From the NCBI GenBank assembly GCA_030615175.1, contig JAUWZX010000001.1:1-62565 (forward strand): a stretch of DNA of 62,565 nucleotides. The letters are read 5' to 3'. Shown piece after piece: positions 7,898-16,262 of the stretch (position 1 is the stretch's first letter; every line of letters starts with the position of its first letter). Below the pieces are notes generated by a model. It worked only from the letters and a program-made list of their open reading frames with translations. It was not told where the DNA came from and ran no database searches. The translations under genes were made by a program, and so were the position numbers. The stretch is from Candidatus Parvarchaeota archaeon (GTDB lineage Archaea; Nanobdellota; Nanobdellia; WJKC01).

Positions 7898-8239
7898 TTA
7901 GGTTTTAATGCTCCAAGAACGCTTTCTCGTGAATTTAGAAAAAGATTTAGTTCTTGCCTTGTCAAGCAGGATGTGGCATGAGTAACCATAAATCAGTCCT
8001 GAGAATGGAGTGAAACTGAAAGGCGTGAAAATAATTAATGAAGCAGTAAAAGCAGTCCATGAATGAAAGAACTTCCTGTGATACTTGCTCCTCGGCTTCT
8101 CAATGTAGTCAGGAAGGCTTGCAGTTAAAATGCATAACACTGAGAATAATAAAACATTAAGGAAGTCATCATACAAGGCCATGCCTGAAAGCAACCCAAT
8201 AAATGCATTGAATAACATGTGATTATTACTTCTTGGCAT
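7898..8239 (-). CDS. YdjM/DUF457-family membrane-bound metal-dependent hydrolase-like protein
   Basis: The sequence has the family layout: His early in the first helix region, a DDF turn, then LPDYIEKPRSKYHRKFFHSW and, in the last helix, GYSCHILLDKART. These conserved Asp/His residues (PD, HR, HS, CHxLLD) match the YdjM-type inner-membrane hydrolases (PF04307), which bind metal and act on unknown, perhaps lipid, substrates. At 113 residues it is shorter than the usual 150-200 and lacks the C-terminal helices, so it may be a minimal version. I chose the ATG at 8239 over the TTG at 8242. It is divergent from pth2. Confidence 0.7.
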   Translation of the reverse strand: MPRSNNHMLFNAFIGLLSGMALYDDFLNVLLFSVLCILTASLPDYIEKPRSKYHRKFFHSWTAFTASLIIFTPFSFTPFSGLIYGYSCHILLDKARTKSFSKFTRKRSWSIKT

Positions 8240-8274
8240 CAATTTTATTAAGTAAGCAGCTCTTAAAAATATTA

Positions 8275-8616
8275 ATGCATAAGCAGGTAATAATTATGCG
8301 CGAAGACCTTGGCATGAGTCAGGGCAAACTTGCAGTCCAGTGCGCTCACGCCAGTCTAGGAGCTTACAGGAAGGCTAAGAAAAAGGATTTGCTTAAGTGG
8401 CAGTTGGAAGGCGAGAAAAAAGTAGTGGTGTTGTGCAATGACTTAAATGAGTTAAAAAAAATAATGAAGAAGGCAAAGTCCTTAGGCATTAATTCTTACT
8501 TAGTTCAGGATGCCGGCTTAACTGAACTGCCTCCGCGCACAATAACTTGCCTTGGCTTGGGTCCTGTAAGGGAAGAATTAATGAACAAGGTAACTGGCGG
8601 GCTTAAGACTGTTTAA
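8275..8616 (+). CDS. pth2: Peptidyl-tRNA hydrolase, archaeal type (Pth2)
   Basis: Pth2 releases peptides from prematurely dropped peptidyl-tRNA so the tRNA can be reused. The signature KQVIIMREDLGMSQGKLAVQ followed by CAHASLGAY contains the family motif (RxDLxMxxGKxxAQxxHA), and the core ends LPPRTITCLGLGP as expected. I start at the ATG at 8275 because family members begin M-x-K-Q; the upstream in-frame codons back to 8233 have no match. That gives 113 residues, the normal size. The last bases overlap the 3' end of the convergent 9155 gene by 4 nt. Confidence 0.95.
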   Translation: MHKQVIIMREDLGMSQGKLAVQCAHASLGAYRKAKKKDLLKWQLEGEKKVVVLCNDLNELKKIMKKAKSLGINSYLVQDAGLTELPPRTITCLGLGPVREELMNKVTGGLKTV

Positions 8617-9155
8617 GTAAGGTCTTCAATTAATCCTTTAATACTGTATGATAAACCACTTCTCACTTTTTCAAGATTCTTTATTAATTCATGAACGTCT
8701 TCAGAAAATCCTTCCCTTACTAATGGTTCGTAAGTTAATCCTGTTAATCCCGCATAAGTCATTAAGTCATCATCAGATAATAATTCTAGCGGTGAGTGCC
8801 TTACTTTTAATAAATCCTTCCTGCCTTTAAAGAATCCTGTTAGCACGCGGATTGAAATATCAGTTAAGTTCTCCTGATTTAAATTTTTCAATCCTGCAAC
8901 CTTATTTTTATTTGAATAAACAGTCAATCCTTTATGCTTCTCAGCTAGCAGGCATAACAAGTAGAATAAGACGCAGTCATTAGAGTTCTTAATGATTACT
9001 AGCACTTTCTCTTTTTTGCCTATTAATTTATTATTAGTTATTGACTTGCTGAAGCGCTTGAAAACTATTTTCTTAAAGCAATTCCTGCAAGCCTTCCTGC
9101 CTAATGACTTAATGAGTATTACTCCATTATTCTTCTTGCACTTAATGCACTTCAT
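8613..9155 (-). CDS. Ncs2/Ctu2-like tRNA 2-thiolation protein with degenerate PP-loop
   Basis: The N-terminus is a zinc-binding module, MKCIKCKKNNGVILI then ACRNCFKKIVFKRF, which closely resembles the CxxC...CRxCF start of the TtuA/Ncs6/Ncs2 family of tRNA wobble-uridine thiolases. Where catalytic members have the ATP-binding SGGxDS loop, this protein has VLVIIKNSNDCVLFYLLCLL, the same context with the motif lost. Eukaryotic Ncs2/Ctu2 shows the same kind of loss and acts as a non-catalytic partner of Ncs6. At 180 residues it is about half the usual length, and the C-terminal zinc-ligand region is absent. It overlaps the upstream 10528 gene by 4 nt. The assignment rests on pattern matching by eye. 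Confidence 0.5.
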   Translation of the reverse strand: MKCIKCKKNNGVILIKSLGRKACRNCFKKIVFKRFSKSITNNKLIGKKEKVLVIIKNSNDCVLFYLLCLLAEKHKGLTVYSNKNKVAGLKNLNQENLTDISIRVLTGFFKGRKDLLKVRHSPLELLSDDDLMTYAGLTGLTYEPLVREGFSEDVHELIKNLEKVRSGLSYSIKGLIEDLT

Positions 9156-10528
9156 CCTAATCCGCCGAGAACTCCAAGCAACCCGCTTAAATCACTTTCA
9201 CTGCTTAACTGTCCTCCTAACGCGCCTAACTGGCCGGTTATTTGACTTGTTAATAAATTTGAGAAGACAAAGCAGTACTCATCAATGTCAGCCAGTAATC
9301 TGCACCCGCATATACTGGTTTCATTAATGTTTGCTGAGCACACGTGAATGTAATTATCAACGCTCTTGCCTTTATGTTTAAAAGCGCATAAGTCAAGGCC
9401 CTGCATTACCGTCAGCGGGTTCTGTATAATATAATTCTGCATTGCAGTGCTGAACTCTGCTTGAGTAAGACTTGTTGACATTACAAGCAGGTAATCAATG
9501 CTTTCATAAGTGTATCGTGACAGTGGAGTCATTAAGTTCTCATTAGGGTATAAACCGTTAACTCTTTCACTAATGCTTTGAGGCACTTCCACGTTTTCAA
9601 CAACATCATTGTATAATCCATTGTTAACAATGTATAATAAGTCAATAATTGTTAAGCATGAAGTATCATTAATACTGTAATTAGTGAACACTGCCTGGTC
9701 TTGTGCGCTGGCTTCGCCAGTGAATGACAGTTTATTAGTAATCTCCTTGATTGAATCCTCATTAACGAGTAACAGCATGAATACTGCGAGCACGATTCCA
9801 ATAATAACTCCTGCCAGCATCCTGTCATTCTTTGCTAAAGTCCTTAACGCTTTCTTAATCTTCTGAGCGTAAGCCATGTTAATTTGTATGAAGGAAACAT
9901 TATCGCCTGTGTAAAAGTCAAACCCTATTCTGTACTCATCAAGTTTTTCATCCTTAATTATGAAGTAAGCAATTTCTTCCTTCCTTTCCTTAGTGATTAA
10001 GTCATACTTAGTAATTTTCTTTGATTTTAAGAATTCCTTTAATGCATCCTCTAATTTCTTGCTGCTTAACTTTTCAGGCAGTATTTTCTTTCGTTCCAGC
10101 ATTGCCTTCAACTTCTTTAATTCATTTGTTAATTTTTCAAACGCTTTCCTTAATTTAATGAATTCTTTTGTTGTAACGAACTTGCCTAATTCTTTATGGT
10201 CGCCTGAGATTAACCATAATATTAAGTAAAGCATCACTGCTGTCATGAATGCCTGAAGCATTCCTTCAAGGAAAGGTAATTGTATTGGAATTACCTGGTT
10301 AAGTAAAACTCCTCCAATTAAGCATATAATGCCGAAGACAAGTGAACCGATTAGTTTTATACCCCAATTCTTATACCTCTTCCAGCCATGCATTACTAAT
10401 CCACCTAAGAATAAGCATACAGTGAAGTAAATGATTTTTTCAATTAAGGAAAAGATTTGCGGCAGACTGCTTATTAACCCTGAAGCGCCCTGCATTAATC
10501 CAATAACATCGCTTAAACCAGTAGTCAT
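9152..10528 (-). CDS. Membrane protein with long cytoplasmic coiled region, unknown function
   Basis: A 458-residue protein with four hydrophobic segments near the N-terminus (about residues 30-115), then a charged, helical Lys-rich stretch (about 125-225, FIKLRKAFEKLTNELKKLKAML), another membrane helix around residue 245 (MLAGVIIGIVLAVFMLLLV) and a C-terminal, probably external, domain with several cysteines (CAFKHKG, VCSANI, ICGCRLL). It ends in a Gly-rich tail (LGVLGGLG). I do not recognise it. It shares a 4-nt ATGA overlap with the Ncs2-like gene downstream, so the two are cotranscribed. Confidence 0.65.
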   Translation of the reverse strand: MTTGLSDVIGLMQGASGLISSLPQIFSLIEKIIYFTVCLFLGGLVMHGWKRYKNWGIKLIGSLVFGIICLIGGVLLNQVIPIQLPFLEGMLQAFMTAVMLYLILWLISGDHKELGKFVTTKEFIKLRKAFEKLTNELKKLKAMLERKKILPEKLSSKKLEDALKEFLKSKKITKYDLITKERKEEIAYFIIKDEKLDEYRIGFDFYTGDNVSFIQINMAYAQKIKKALRTLAKNDRMLAGVIIGIVLAVFMLLLVNEDSIKEITNKLSFTGEASAQDQAVFTNYSINDTSCLTIIDLLYIVNNGLYNDVVENVEVPQSISERVNGLYPNENLMTPLSRYTYESIDYLLVMSTSLTQAEFSTAMQNYIIQNPLTVMQGLDLCAFKHKGKSVDNYIHVCSANINETSICGCRLLADIDEYCFVFSNLLTSQITGQLGALGGQLSSESDLSGLLGVLGGLG

Positions 10529-10565
10529 TTAAAAGTTTATAATGAATTGTTAATTAAATAAATTT

Positions 10566-11576
10566 ATGTTATTAATCAATGGCTCTTACGGAGAGTCAGG
10601 CGGGCAAATCGTGAGAATGGCTGTAGCATTTTCAGTTATCTTCCAAAAACCCATCAAAGTGATTAACATACGCTCTGGCAGGACTAAGCCAGGACTCAAG
10701 CACCAGCACTTAAACGCAATCAAGGCTCTTGCTGAATTAACTGACGCTGGCGTTAAGGGATTGGAATTAGGAAGTGGCTCATTAGAGTTCAGTCCTAAAG
10801 GACTTGTTAAGGATGAAGTGAAAATTAATATTCCAACCGCCGGCTCAATAGGATTATGCCTTCAATGCCTGATTCCTGCATTAATGCTTGTTAAAAAACA
10901 AGTCACTATTAATTTCAGTGGCGGCGCTACGTGCGGCAAGGGCTCGCCTCCGCTTGATTACATTCAAAACGTCTGGTTCACTAACATGAATTTATGGGGC
11001 TTGAATCCTGCTTCAGTAATTGTTGAACGCGAAGGATACTACCCCAAAGGAGGTGCAGCTGTCATTGTAAAGACTAATCCTTCAAGGATTCACCCTTACA
11101 CTGCTTTAAGCAGGGGAAAAGTATTGAGAATTAGGGGTTTAAGCCACTGTTCAAAGCATCTCGAGAAGAGGATGGTTGCGGACCGCCAGGCTCGCGAAGC
11201 ATTAAGACTCTTAAGTGCAGATTATGATGTAAAGATTAAGAGACTCTACTCTGACTCTGTTTGCCCCGGCTCAAGTATTACTTTATGGGCTGAATGCGAG
11301 AACAGTGTTATTGGCGCTGACGCTCTCGGGCACCTCGGAGTTGCTTCTGAACAAGTGGCGCGCGAGGCGGTGAAGAAACTCAAGAATGAGTTGGACTCTA
11401 ATGCCTCGTTTGACAGGCATATGACGGACATGCTAATCCCTGTAATGGCTCTTACAGGGGATTCAAGCATTACTGCAAGTGAAATCACTAATCATGCTAA
11501 AACGAATATCTGGCTGTGCGAGAAATTCATTGATAAAAAATTCATATTAAAAGATGACTTGATTAGTATTGATTAA
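10566..11576 (+). CDS. rtcA: RNA 3'-terminal phosphate cyclase
   Basis: RtcA converts an RNA 3'-phosphate to a 2',3'-cyclic phosphate using ATP, through an enzyme-AMP intermediate. The sequence opens with the family signature GSYGESGGQIVRMAVAFS and the RSGRTKPGLKHQHLN segment. It has the Gly-rich GGATCGKGSPP loop and the C-terminal FDRHMTDMLIP, in which H285 is the expected adenylylated histidine. Length (336) is normal. TATA-like AATTAAATAAATTT lies close upstream of the ATG. It is monocistronic and convergent with the kinase-like gene ending at 11670. Confidence 0.95.
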   Translation: MLLINGSYGESGGQIVRMAVAFSVIFQKPIKVINIRSGRTKPGLKHQHLNAIKALAELTDAGVKGLELGSGSLEFSPKGLVKDEVKINIPTAGSIGLCLQCLIPALMLVKKQVTINFSGGATCGKGSPPLDYIQNVWFTNMNLWGLNPASVIVEREGYYPKGGAAVIVKTNPSRIHPYTALSRGKVLRIRGLSHCSKHLEKRMVADRQAREALRLLSADYDVKIKRLYSDSVCPGSSITLWAECENSVIGADALGHLGVASEQVAREAVKKLKNELDSNASFDRHMTDMLIPVMALTGDSSITASEITNHAKTNIWLCEKFIDKKFILKDDLISID

Positions 11577-11630
11577 GTAATGAAGGACTGACCCTCTCGG
11601 AGGAGGAAGGGATGAAAAGGACAACCCCTC

Positions 11631-11659
11631 ATACTCAATCATACAAAGTATGATAGTAT
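11631..11659. terminator. Hairpin between convergent genes (bidirectional terminator)
   Basis: ATCATAC (11638-11644) and GTATGAT (11648-11654) form a perfect 7-bp stem around an AAA loop. ATACT (11631-11635) and AGTAT (11655-11659) extend it to 12 bp with a CA bulge. It lies between the stops of rtcA and the convergent 12218 gene, with T-rich sequence (TGTTTTATCTTT) on the rtcA side. Confidence 0.55.
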
Positions 11660-11669
11660 TGTTTTATCT

Positions 11670-12218
11670 TTATAAATGTTTCGCGTTTACTTTGTCAAGA
11701 ATTATTTTAATACGCCTCTTAATGTTTTCATCCTTATCATCTGAGAATACCGGCAATTCAATTACTTCGCATCCTGAATCAAGGTATAATTTCTTTATTA
11801 AACTGCCAAGCATTCTGGATGTTTTCTCATCCTCCCATCTTTCAGAATCCTTGCTGTAATTATTTAATGGACGCAAGTAAAAAACAAGGTGGTACTTAAT
11901 CATGCCTGGTAATTCCAAGACTGCTTTCGGGATTTTACCACCCTTGTATAATAAGTAACCAATCGTGTCATGAATCCCCCTGTCAAAGAAGATTAAATCT
12001 GATTTATTGACTGACTTAACAATTGATAATTGCTTGTTTAATATTTCAAGTTCAAAACTGTAAAAATCCTTCCATGGAAGTATTTTGGAATTAGTACTTA
12101 ATCCTTTCTTAATTAATTCTCTTGCAACCTCTCCAACCGTTTTAAAACCCTTCCCTTTCAAAGTGTTAATGAGTGTGGTCTTGCCAGAGCATGACGGGCC
12201 AGTAATCATGACCTTCAT
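11670..12218 (-). CDS. P-loop ATPase/kinase-like protein (AAA_28 type)
   Basis: The protein begins MKVMITGPSCSGKTTLINTL, a clear Walker A at residues 7-15, followed by VGEVARELIKKG and, mid-protein, IFFDRGIHDTIGYLLY, which together match the AAA_28/NadR-C family of small nucleoside- or nucleotide-kinase-like ATPases. Members often carry the E-x-A-R and DRG motifs seen here. The substrate is not known. At 182 residues it has the usual single-domain size. It is divergent from the DHH phosphoesterase at 12256 and convergent with rtcA. Confidence 0.75.
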   Translation of the reverse strand: MKVMITGPSCSGKTTLINTLKGKGFKTVGEVARELIKKGLSTNSKILPWKDFYSFELEILNKQLSIVKSVNKSDLIFFDRGIHDTIGYLLYKGGKIPKAVLELPGMIKYHLVFYLRPLNNYSKDSERWEDEKTSRMLGSLIKKLYLDSGCEVIELPVFSDDKDENIKRRIKIILDKVNAKHL

Positions 12219-12255
12219 GGTTGATTATTAATACTACCTCAACATTTTAAGTATT

Positions 12256-13320
12256 ATGAATAAGAAGGAGCGAATGCTTGAATGGATTAATAAATCATTA
12301 TCAATTGACATTGTGCACCACATTGACTCTGACGGCTTATGCGCGGCAGCTCAGATGATTAAATTCTTAGAAAAGAAAGGCAAGGACTACAACCTCGTGT
12401 CTGGAAGCCCTCAGCGCATGCGTTACTCAAACTTTTATAATAAACTTAAGAATGAGTTAATAATATTCCTTGACCTGCCCGCCGACCAGTTCATGGAAGA
12501 GATTTACAAACTAAATAACAGGGCTAATATCATAATAATTGACCATCACGTCTTGAACAAGGACATGAATAGTGATTCAATAATTCATTACAATCCAGTG
12601 CTTGACGGGATTAATAAGTACTGCCCTTCAAGCAAGCAGGTTTATGACTTATTCAAGAAGCATGACTGGATTGCAGTTATCGGCGTTCTAGGCGACTTAG
12701 GAGGCAAGCACTGGAGGGATTGGATTAACAGGGTTGAAAGAAAGCATGGCTTAAAACCATGCAGTGGAGAGAACTGTCTTGACTCTGAATTCGTTAAGTA
12801 TGACCACTTAATTAATTCTGCACGCATGGTTAAGGGCGAGGAAGGAAGTGATAAAGCATTAAAGGTTTTAATTGACAGCAAGTCATTTGAGGAATTCAAG
12901 GAAGAGAGTGTGAAGTTAATGGACTGGGAAAAGGAAGTAAGTGATTATTTAGACGAGTTAAAGGATACGTTTGAGAAAGATAAACTGGAGAATGAAAAAC
13001 TTGAATTATTAACTTATACTTTAAGGAATCTTAAATATAATATTGGCAGCGCGTTAAGCACTATTGTTAGCATGAAGCACCATAATAAGACTGTTGTGTT
13101 ATTCATTATTAAAGGCTCAATAGTTAATGTTAATTTAAGAAGACAGGACGGAAAGTATGACATGGCTGAACTATCCCGCCAGAGCACTAAAGGATTATTA
13201 AAAGCGTCTGGAGGAGGACATGCAAAAGCTGCTGGAGCGAGTTTAAGACTCGTGGACTACGCTGAATTCAGGAATAAATTAAGGAATAACTTAAGGGTTC
13301 AGATGAAAACTGCCAAGTAA
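12256..13320 (+). CDS. DHH/DHHA1-family phosphoesterase (RecJ-like)
   Basis: DHH phosphoesterases are Mn-dependent nucleases or phosphodiesterases that include RecJ, archaeal GAN and the oligonucleotide-degrading Nrn enzymes. The sequence has motif I HHIDSDGLCAA (residues 21-31), motif II IIFLDLPADQ, motif III IIIIDHHVLN, and motif IV GVLGDLGG. The C-terminal DHHA1 domain has the substrate-binding SGGGHAKAAG. At 354 residues it is shorter than typical archaeal GAN/RecJ proteins (about 450 or more). I therefore call the family and not a specific nuclease. Its 3' end overlaps the convergent 14561 gene by 22 nt. Confidence 0.85.
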   Translation: MNKKERMLEWINKSLSIDIVHHIDSDGLCAAAQMIKFLEKKGKDYNLVSGSPQRMRYSNFYNKLKNELIIFLDLPADQFMEEIYKLNNRANIIIIDHHVLNKDMNSDSIIHYNPVLDGINKYCPSSKQVYDLFKKHDWIAVIGVLGDLGGKHWRDWINRVERKHGLKPCSGENCLDSEFVKYDHLINSARMVKGEEGSDKALKVLIDSKSFEEFKEESVKLMDWEKEVSDYLDELKDTFEKDKLENEKLELLTYTLRNLKYNIGSALSTIVSMKHHNKTVVLFIIKGSIVNVNLRRQDGKYDMAELSRQSTKGLLKASGGGHAKAAGASLRLVDYAEFRNKLRNNLRVQMKTAK

Positions 13321-14561
13321 TTTTCAATAATCAATATGCAAATTATCAAGGTAGTCCAGGACAAGCTTACAGCAATCATCTTGCTGATTAATTTCTTATC
13401 CCTTGACGACTTAACAAATATTATCTTGTCAAGCAGTGAAATAACGCACGCGAAAACGAATAAGTTAACGCCCAGCATGAAGTTAATGCTGCCAGAAGCC
13501 ATTAATGATGAAATGCTTGCAACGCTTGCGTAAACACTCACTAATGATGATAAGAGGATAATAACGTACACGAGGTTAGGGTTAATGAATTCAGATGTTA
13601 AAGTCACTGCTTGAATGAAGATGAATAAAAGGAATGCGAACTTTAATGCAGGGACAATGCTGAACGGGTTGTCGTACTTAACTTCATGATGATAACCCTT
13701 AGTGTTTTTATGAAAGATTAAAAGCATTACAGCAGTTGAAATGAATAAAGGCAGGAATACGTAATTAAATAACTCCATGCCATTATAATTAAATAAACTG
13801 ATTAGTATGCAGAAAGAAATATTCGAAGCCATTGAAAGAATCATTCCATTAAAAGCATCCTGTCTTAAGTTTTTATCAAGCCTTACTTTAATTGCTAAAC
13901 TATTAACAGTTAATTTGCTGCTAATGAATCCTCCAAGGAATCCAGTGACTGCCAAGCCGTTCTTCACAATCCTTAAAGTAATATAAGAAAAGAATGAAAT
14001 TCCTGCCACAAGAATAACTGTAAGCCAGAACCTGAACGGGTTAAAAACCTTAAAAGGGTCAATGTACGCGTCAGGCATTAATGGCAGTATGATGAAGGCA
14101 AGGGCTGCGAACTCAATCGTTGACCTAATCTCCTTTAAATTCATTAATTTCACAACTCCATGCAATTCATGCTTAACTGTTAAGAAACCGGTAGTCACGA
14201 CAGATATTATAACTGCAACTAAGTACTGTGAGAAACCGACAAGCAGTCCGATAAGGAAACTAATTATAATCGCGAAATAACTTGTCATGCCAATTAAATG
14301 ACTTCTTGAACGAGTAAAGTAATTTGAAACAACTAAGATTAGAACAGTTACTAAACCCAAGGCAATTGAGACATTAATGTCAATGAATTCGCCTAGGAAA
14401 ACAAATATTAAGCCGATTAATGATATGAGGATTGTCGTCCTAATCCCGAAGGGCAGCTCCATATGCTTCTTCTTCCTCCAGTACTCCCTTTCAAGTCCAA
14501 TTAATCCTCCAAGGCATACTGCAAGTAATACGCCGAGTAATGCAGTAAGTAATTCAACCAT
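13299..14561 (-). CDS. MgtC/SapB-family membrane protein with DUF4010 C-terminus
   Basis: The N-terminal third matches the MgtC/SapB family: a first helix ending in GGLIGLEREYWRKKK, then PFGIRTTILISLIGLIFV, the conserved E-R and G-x-R-T motifs. It continues through about eight more hydrophobic helices, giving the 400-residue MgtC plus DUF4010 layout known in archaea and bacteria. The family is linked to Mg2+ homeostasis or membrane stress, but the transport activity is not settled. Length 420 is normal. It is divergent from the Dph2 fragment at 14597, with an A/T-rich 35-bp promoter gap between them. Confidence 0.8.
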   Translation of the reverse strand: MVELLTALLGVLLAVCLGGLIGLEREYWRKKKHMELPFGIRTTILISLIGLIFVFLGEFIDINVSIALGLVTVLILVVSNYFTRSRSHLIGMTSYFAIIISFLIGLLVGFSQYLVAVIISVVTTGFLTVKHELHGVVKLMNLKEIRSTIEFAALAFIILPLMPDAYIDPFKVFNPFRFWLTVILVAGISFFSYITLRIVKNGLAVTGFLGGFISSKLTVNSLAIKVRLDKNLRQDAFNGMILSMASNISFCILISLFNYNGMELFNYVFLPLFISTAVMLLIFHKNTKGYHHEVKYDNPFSIVPALKFAFLLFIFIQAVTLTSEFINPNLVYVIILLSSLVSVYASVASISSLMASGSINFMLGVNLFVFACVISLLDKIIFVKSSRDKKLISKMIAVSLSWTTLIICILIIENYLAVFI

Positions 14562-14596
14562 TAAATTATTATAATAACTAATAATTTATATCCATT

Positions 14597-14836
14597 ATGT
14601 ATGACCTTGAGCTTGAAAGAGTGAAGAAAGAAATAAGAAAGCTTAAAGCAAAAAAAGTTTTAGTGCAATTGCCTGCAGGACTCATGAGCAATGCTTTAAT
14701 GATTGTTAAGGAGTTAAGGAAGACAGGTGCTGAAGTAATTCTCTGGGCTGGAAGTAATTACGGTGCATGCGATTTAGCTGATTACGCGGAATGTGATTTA
14801 TTAATTCATTTCGGACATGAAAACACTATTTCTTAG
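14597..14836 (+). pseudogene. dph2: Truncated diphthamide synthase subunit Dph2 (N-terminal fragment)
   Basis: Dph2 is the 4Fe-4S enzyme that starts diphthamide formation on EF-2; it is normally about 330 residues with three cysteines, one per domain. Only the first domain is left. The frame has VLVQLPAGLMSNALMI, SNYGACDLADYAECD with the first cluster Cys, and LLIHFGHENT, then stops after 79 codons. The rest is missing: the following DNA encodes a different gene on the other strand, which overlaps by 11 bp. No other frame continues the family. The upstream reading frame itself is undamaged, so it could still be translated. Confidence 0.75.
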
Positions 14837-15068
14837 GCTTCTTCTTTAAGTTAACCCATTTTATCTTCTTATTCGGGTCTTCAACAACATCAGCAATGTT
14901 GCGCAAGCCCTTAGCAACTTCTTTACGAGCCATCTTAAGTAATGGACCTTCCTTTACTTTAACATCAACCTTTATGATATTCTTCTCAACGAACTTATTA
15001 ATATCTAATAATAATTTCTGCGTTGCCTTAACCACATCCTCAGTATCCTTAATTATTTCCTTGCTCAT
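14826..15068 (-). CDS. Small charged hypothetical protein
   Basis: An 80-residue, predominantly helical and very charged protein starting MSKEIIKDTEDVVKATQKLL and ending with a Lys-rich tail (KWVNLKKKPKK). No signal peptide, membrane helix or metal motif. I do not recognise it. It is divergent from RNase HII and its 3' end overlaps the truncated dph2. The clean start, the divergent promoter gap and the ordered charge pattern support a real gene. Confidence 0.6.
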   Translation of the reverse strand: MSKEIIKDTEDVVKATQKLLLDINKFVEKNIIKVDVKVKEGPLLKMARKEVAKGLRNIADVVEDPNKKIKWVNLKKKPKK

Positions 15069-15110
15069 AAGAAAAAGTTATAATCACGGAGTTAATAAAT
15101 TTTTTTGAAG

Positions 15111-15767
15111 ATGAAAGTTTTAGGCATTGACGAGGCTGGCAGGGGGGCTTTTATAGGTCCTTTAGTAGTGGCTGGATTCATGATTGAAGAAAAAAGGATT
15201 CCATTACTTAAGGAAATGGGTGTTAAGGATTCTAAATTATTAAGCAAGCGCAGAAGAGAATCCCTTTATGATGAATTAATAAGAATAGGTAAGTATGAGG
15301 TTATTAAGACTTCTCCAAGAGAGATTGACCAGCGCTTCAGGAATGGAATGAACCTGAATCAATTGGAACTCATTAAGATGGCTGAAATAATTAATAAATT
15401 AAAGCCTGATAAAGCAATCATTGACAGCCCTCACCCAATACCTGACAAGTTCAAGATAGAGATAGAATTAAAAGTTGACCATAAGAAGTGCGAAGTTGTA
15501 TGCGAGAACAAGGCTGATTACAAGTACGTGATTGTTGGTGCTGGCTCAGTAATTGCTAAAGTAGTAAGGGACCGTGAGATAGAAAAAATTGAGAAAGAAG
15601 TTGGGGTGGAGTTAGGCGTTGGTTACCCTCATAGTGAGAAAACTCTTGAATTCGCGCGTAAAGCGATAAGGACTGGCAGGGGTTTAATACACGTGCGGAA
15701 GTCATGGGAGACTTACTCAAGGCTTAAGGCAGAGGGCGAGCAGAAGAGTATTGGTGATTTCAAGTGA
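15111..15767 (+). CDS. rnhB: Ribonuclease HII
   Basis: RNase HII removes ribonucleotides and RNA primers from RNA-DNA hybrids. The N-terminus MKVLGIDEAGRGAFIGPLVV has the DEAGRG signature with catalytic D7 and E8. The later acidic residues lie in KAIIDSPHPIPD and the substrate-binding tyrosine region in ELGVGYPHSEK. I use the ATG at 15111, not the in-frame TTG at 15105, because family members begin just before GIDEAGRG. This gives 219 residues, normal for archaea. The stop overlaps the GTG start of the next gene by 4 nt. Confidence 0.95.
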   Translation: MKVLGIDEAGRGAFIGPLVVAGFMIEEKRIPLLKEMGVKDSKLLSKRRRESLYDELIRIGKYEVIKTSPREIDQRFRNGMNLNQLELIKMAEIINKLKPDKAIIDSPHPIPDKFKIEIELKVDHKKCEVVCENKADYKYVIVGAGSVIAKVVRDREIEKIEKEVGVELGVGYPHSEKTLEFARKAIRTGRGLIHVRKSWETYSRLKAEGEQKSIGDFK

Positions 15768-16252
15768 GGCGGTGGCTGACTAGTTCAGAAGAAAGAGGTT
15801 TTAGTTTCGGCTTAACGTCAGGTATTATAACAACTCTTGGATTAATAATCGGGTTATACTCATCAACTGAGTCAGTAATTGTTGTGTTGGCCGGAATTTT
15901 AAGTATTGCTATTGCCGATTCCTTCTCTGATGCTATGGGAATTCACGTTTCAGAGGAAGCCAAGAAAGGCAGCACTTCAAGAAGTATTTGGAGGGCCACT
16001 ATATACACCTTCCTTGCAAAACTCTTCTTCGCGTTATCATTCATGATTCCAATCATAATATTTGAACTAGGATTGGCATTAATAATCTGCATAACTTACG
16101 GCTTGATATTAATCGCGGTTTATAGTTATTACATTTCAGTAAGGCATGGGAAGAAGCCTTATGCAGCAATAATCGAGCACGTATTAATAGTATTAATAGT
16201 GATTGCAATAACTTACTTTGTTGGAAACTTACTTAAAGGACTTCAGTCATAA
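15764..16252 (+). CDS. VIT1/CCC1-family metal transporter-like membrane protein
   Basis: This 162-residue protein has five hydrophobic helices. The start, GFSFGLTSGIITTLGLIIGL, and the conserved segment IADSFSDAMGIHVSEEA match the VIT1/CCC1 family of Fe/Mn transporters, in which an Asp in the first helix and a Gly-x-x-S/A motif line the path. Here the first-helix Asp (usual GxxDGxxT) is replaced (GLTSGIITT), as in short archaeal homologues, so transport is uncertain. The GTG start overlaps the rnhB stop by 4 nt, so the pair is cotranscribed. Confidence 0.65.
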   Translation: MRRWLTSSEERGFSFGLTSGIITTLGLIIGLYSSTESVIVVLAGILSIAIADSFSDAMGIHVSEEAKKGSTSRSIWRATIYTFLAKLFFALSFMIPIIIFELGLALIICITYGLILIAVYSYYISVRHGKKPYAAIIEHVLIVLIVIAITYFVGNLLKGLQS

Positions 16253-16262
16253 AAGAATTAAA

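Noticed and set aside
11577-11669. Possible small RNA between rtcA and the convergent gene (ATGAA and CTGA words).
   Set aside because: Box spacing does not fit a C/D RNA and no H/ACA fold is clear; the hairpin at 11631-11659 fits a terminator better.
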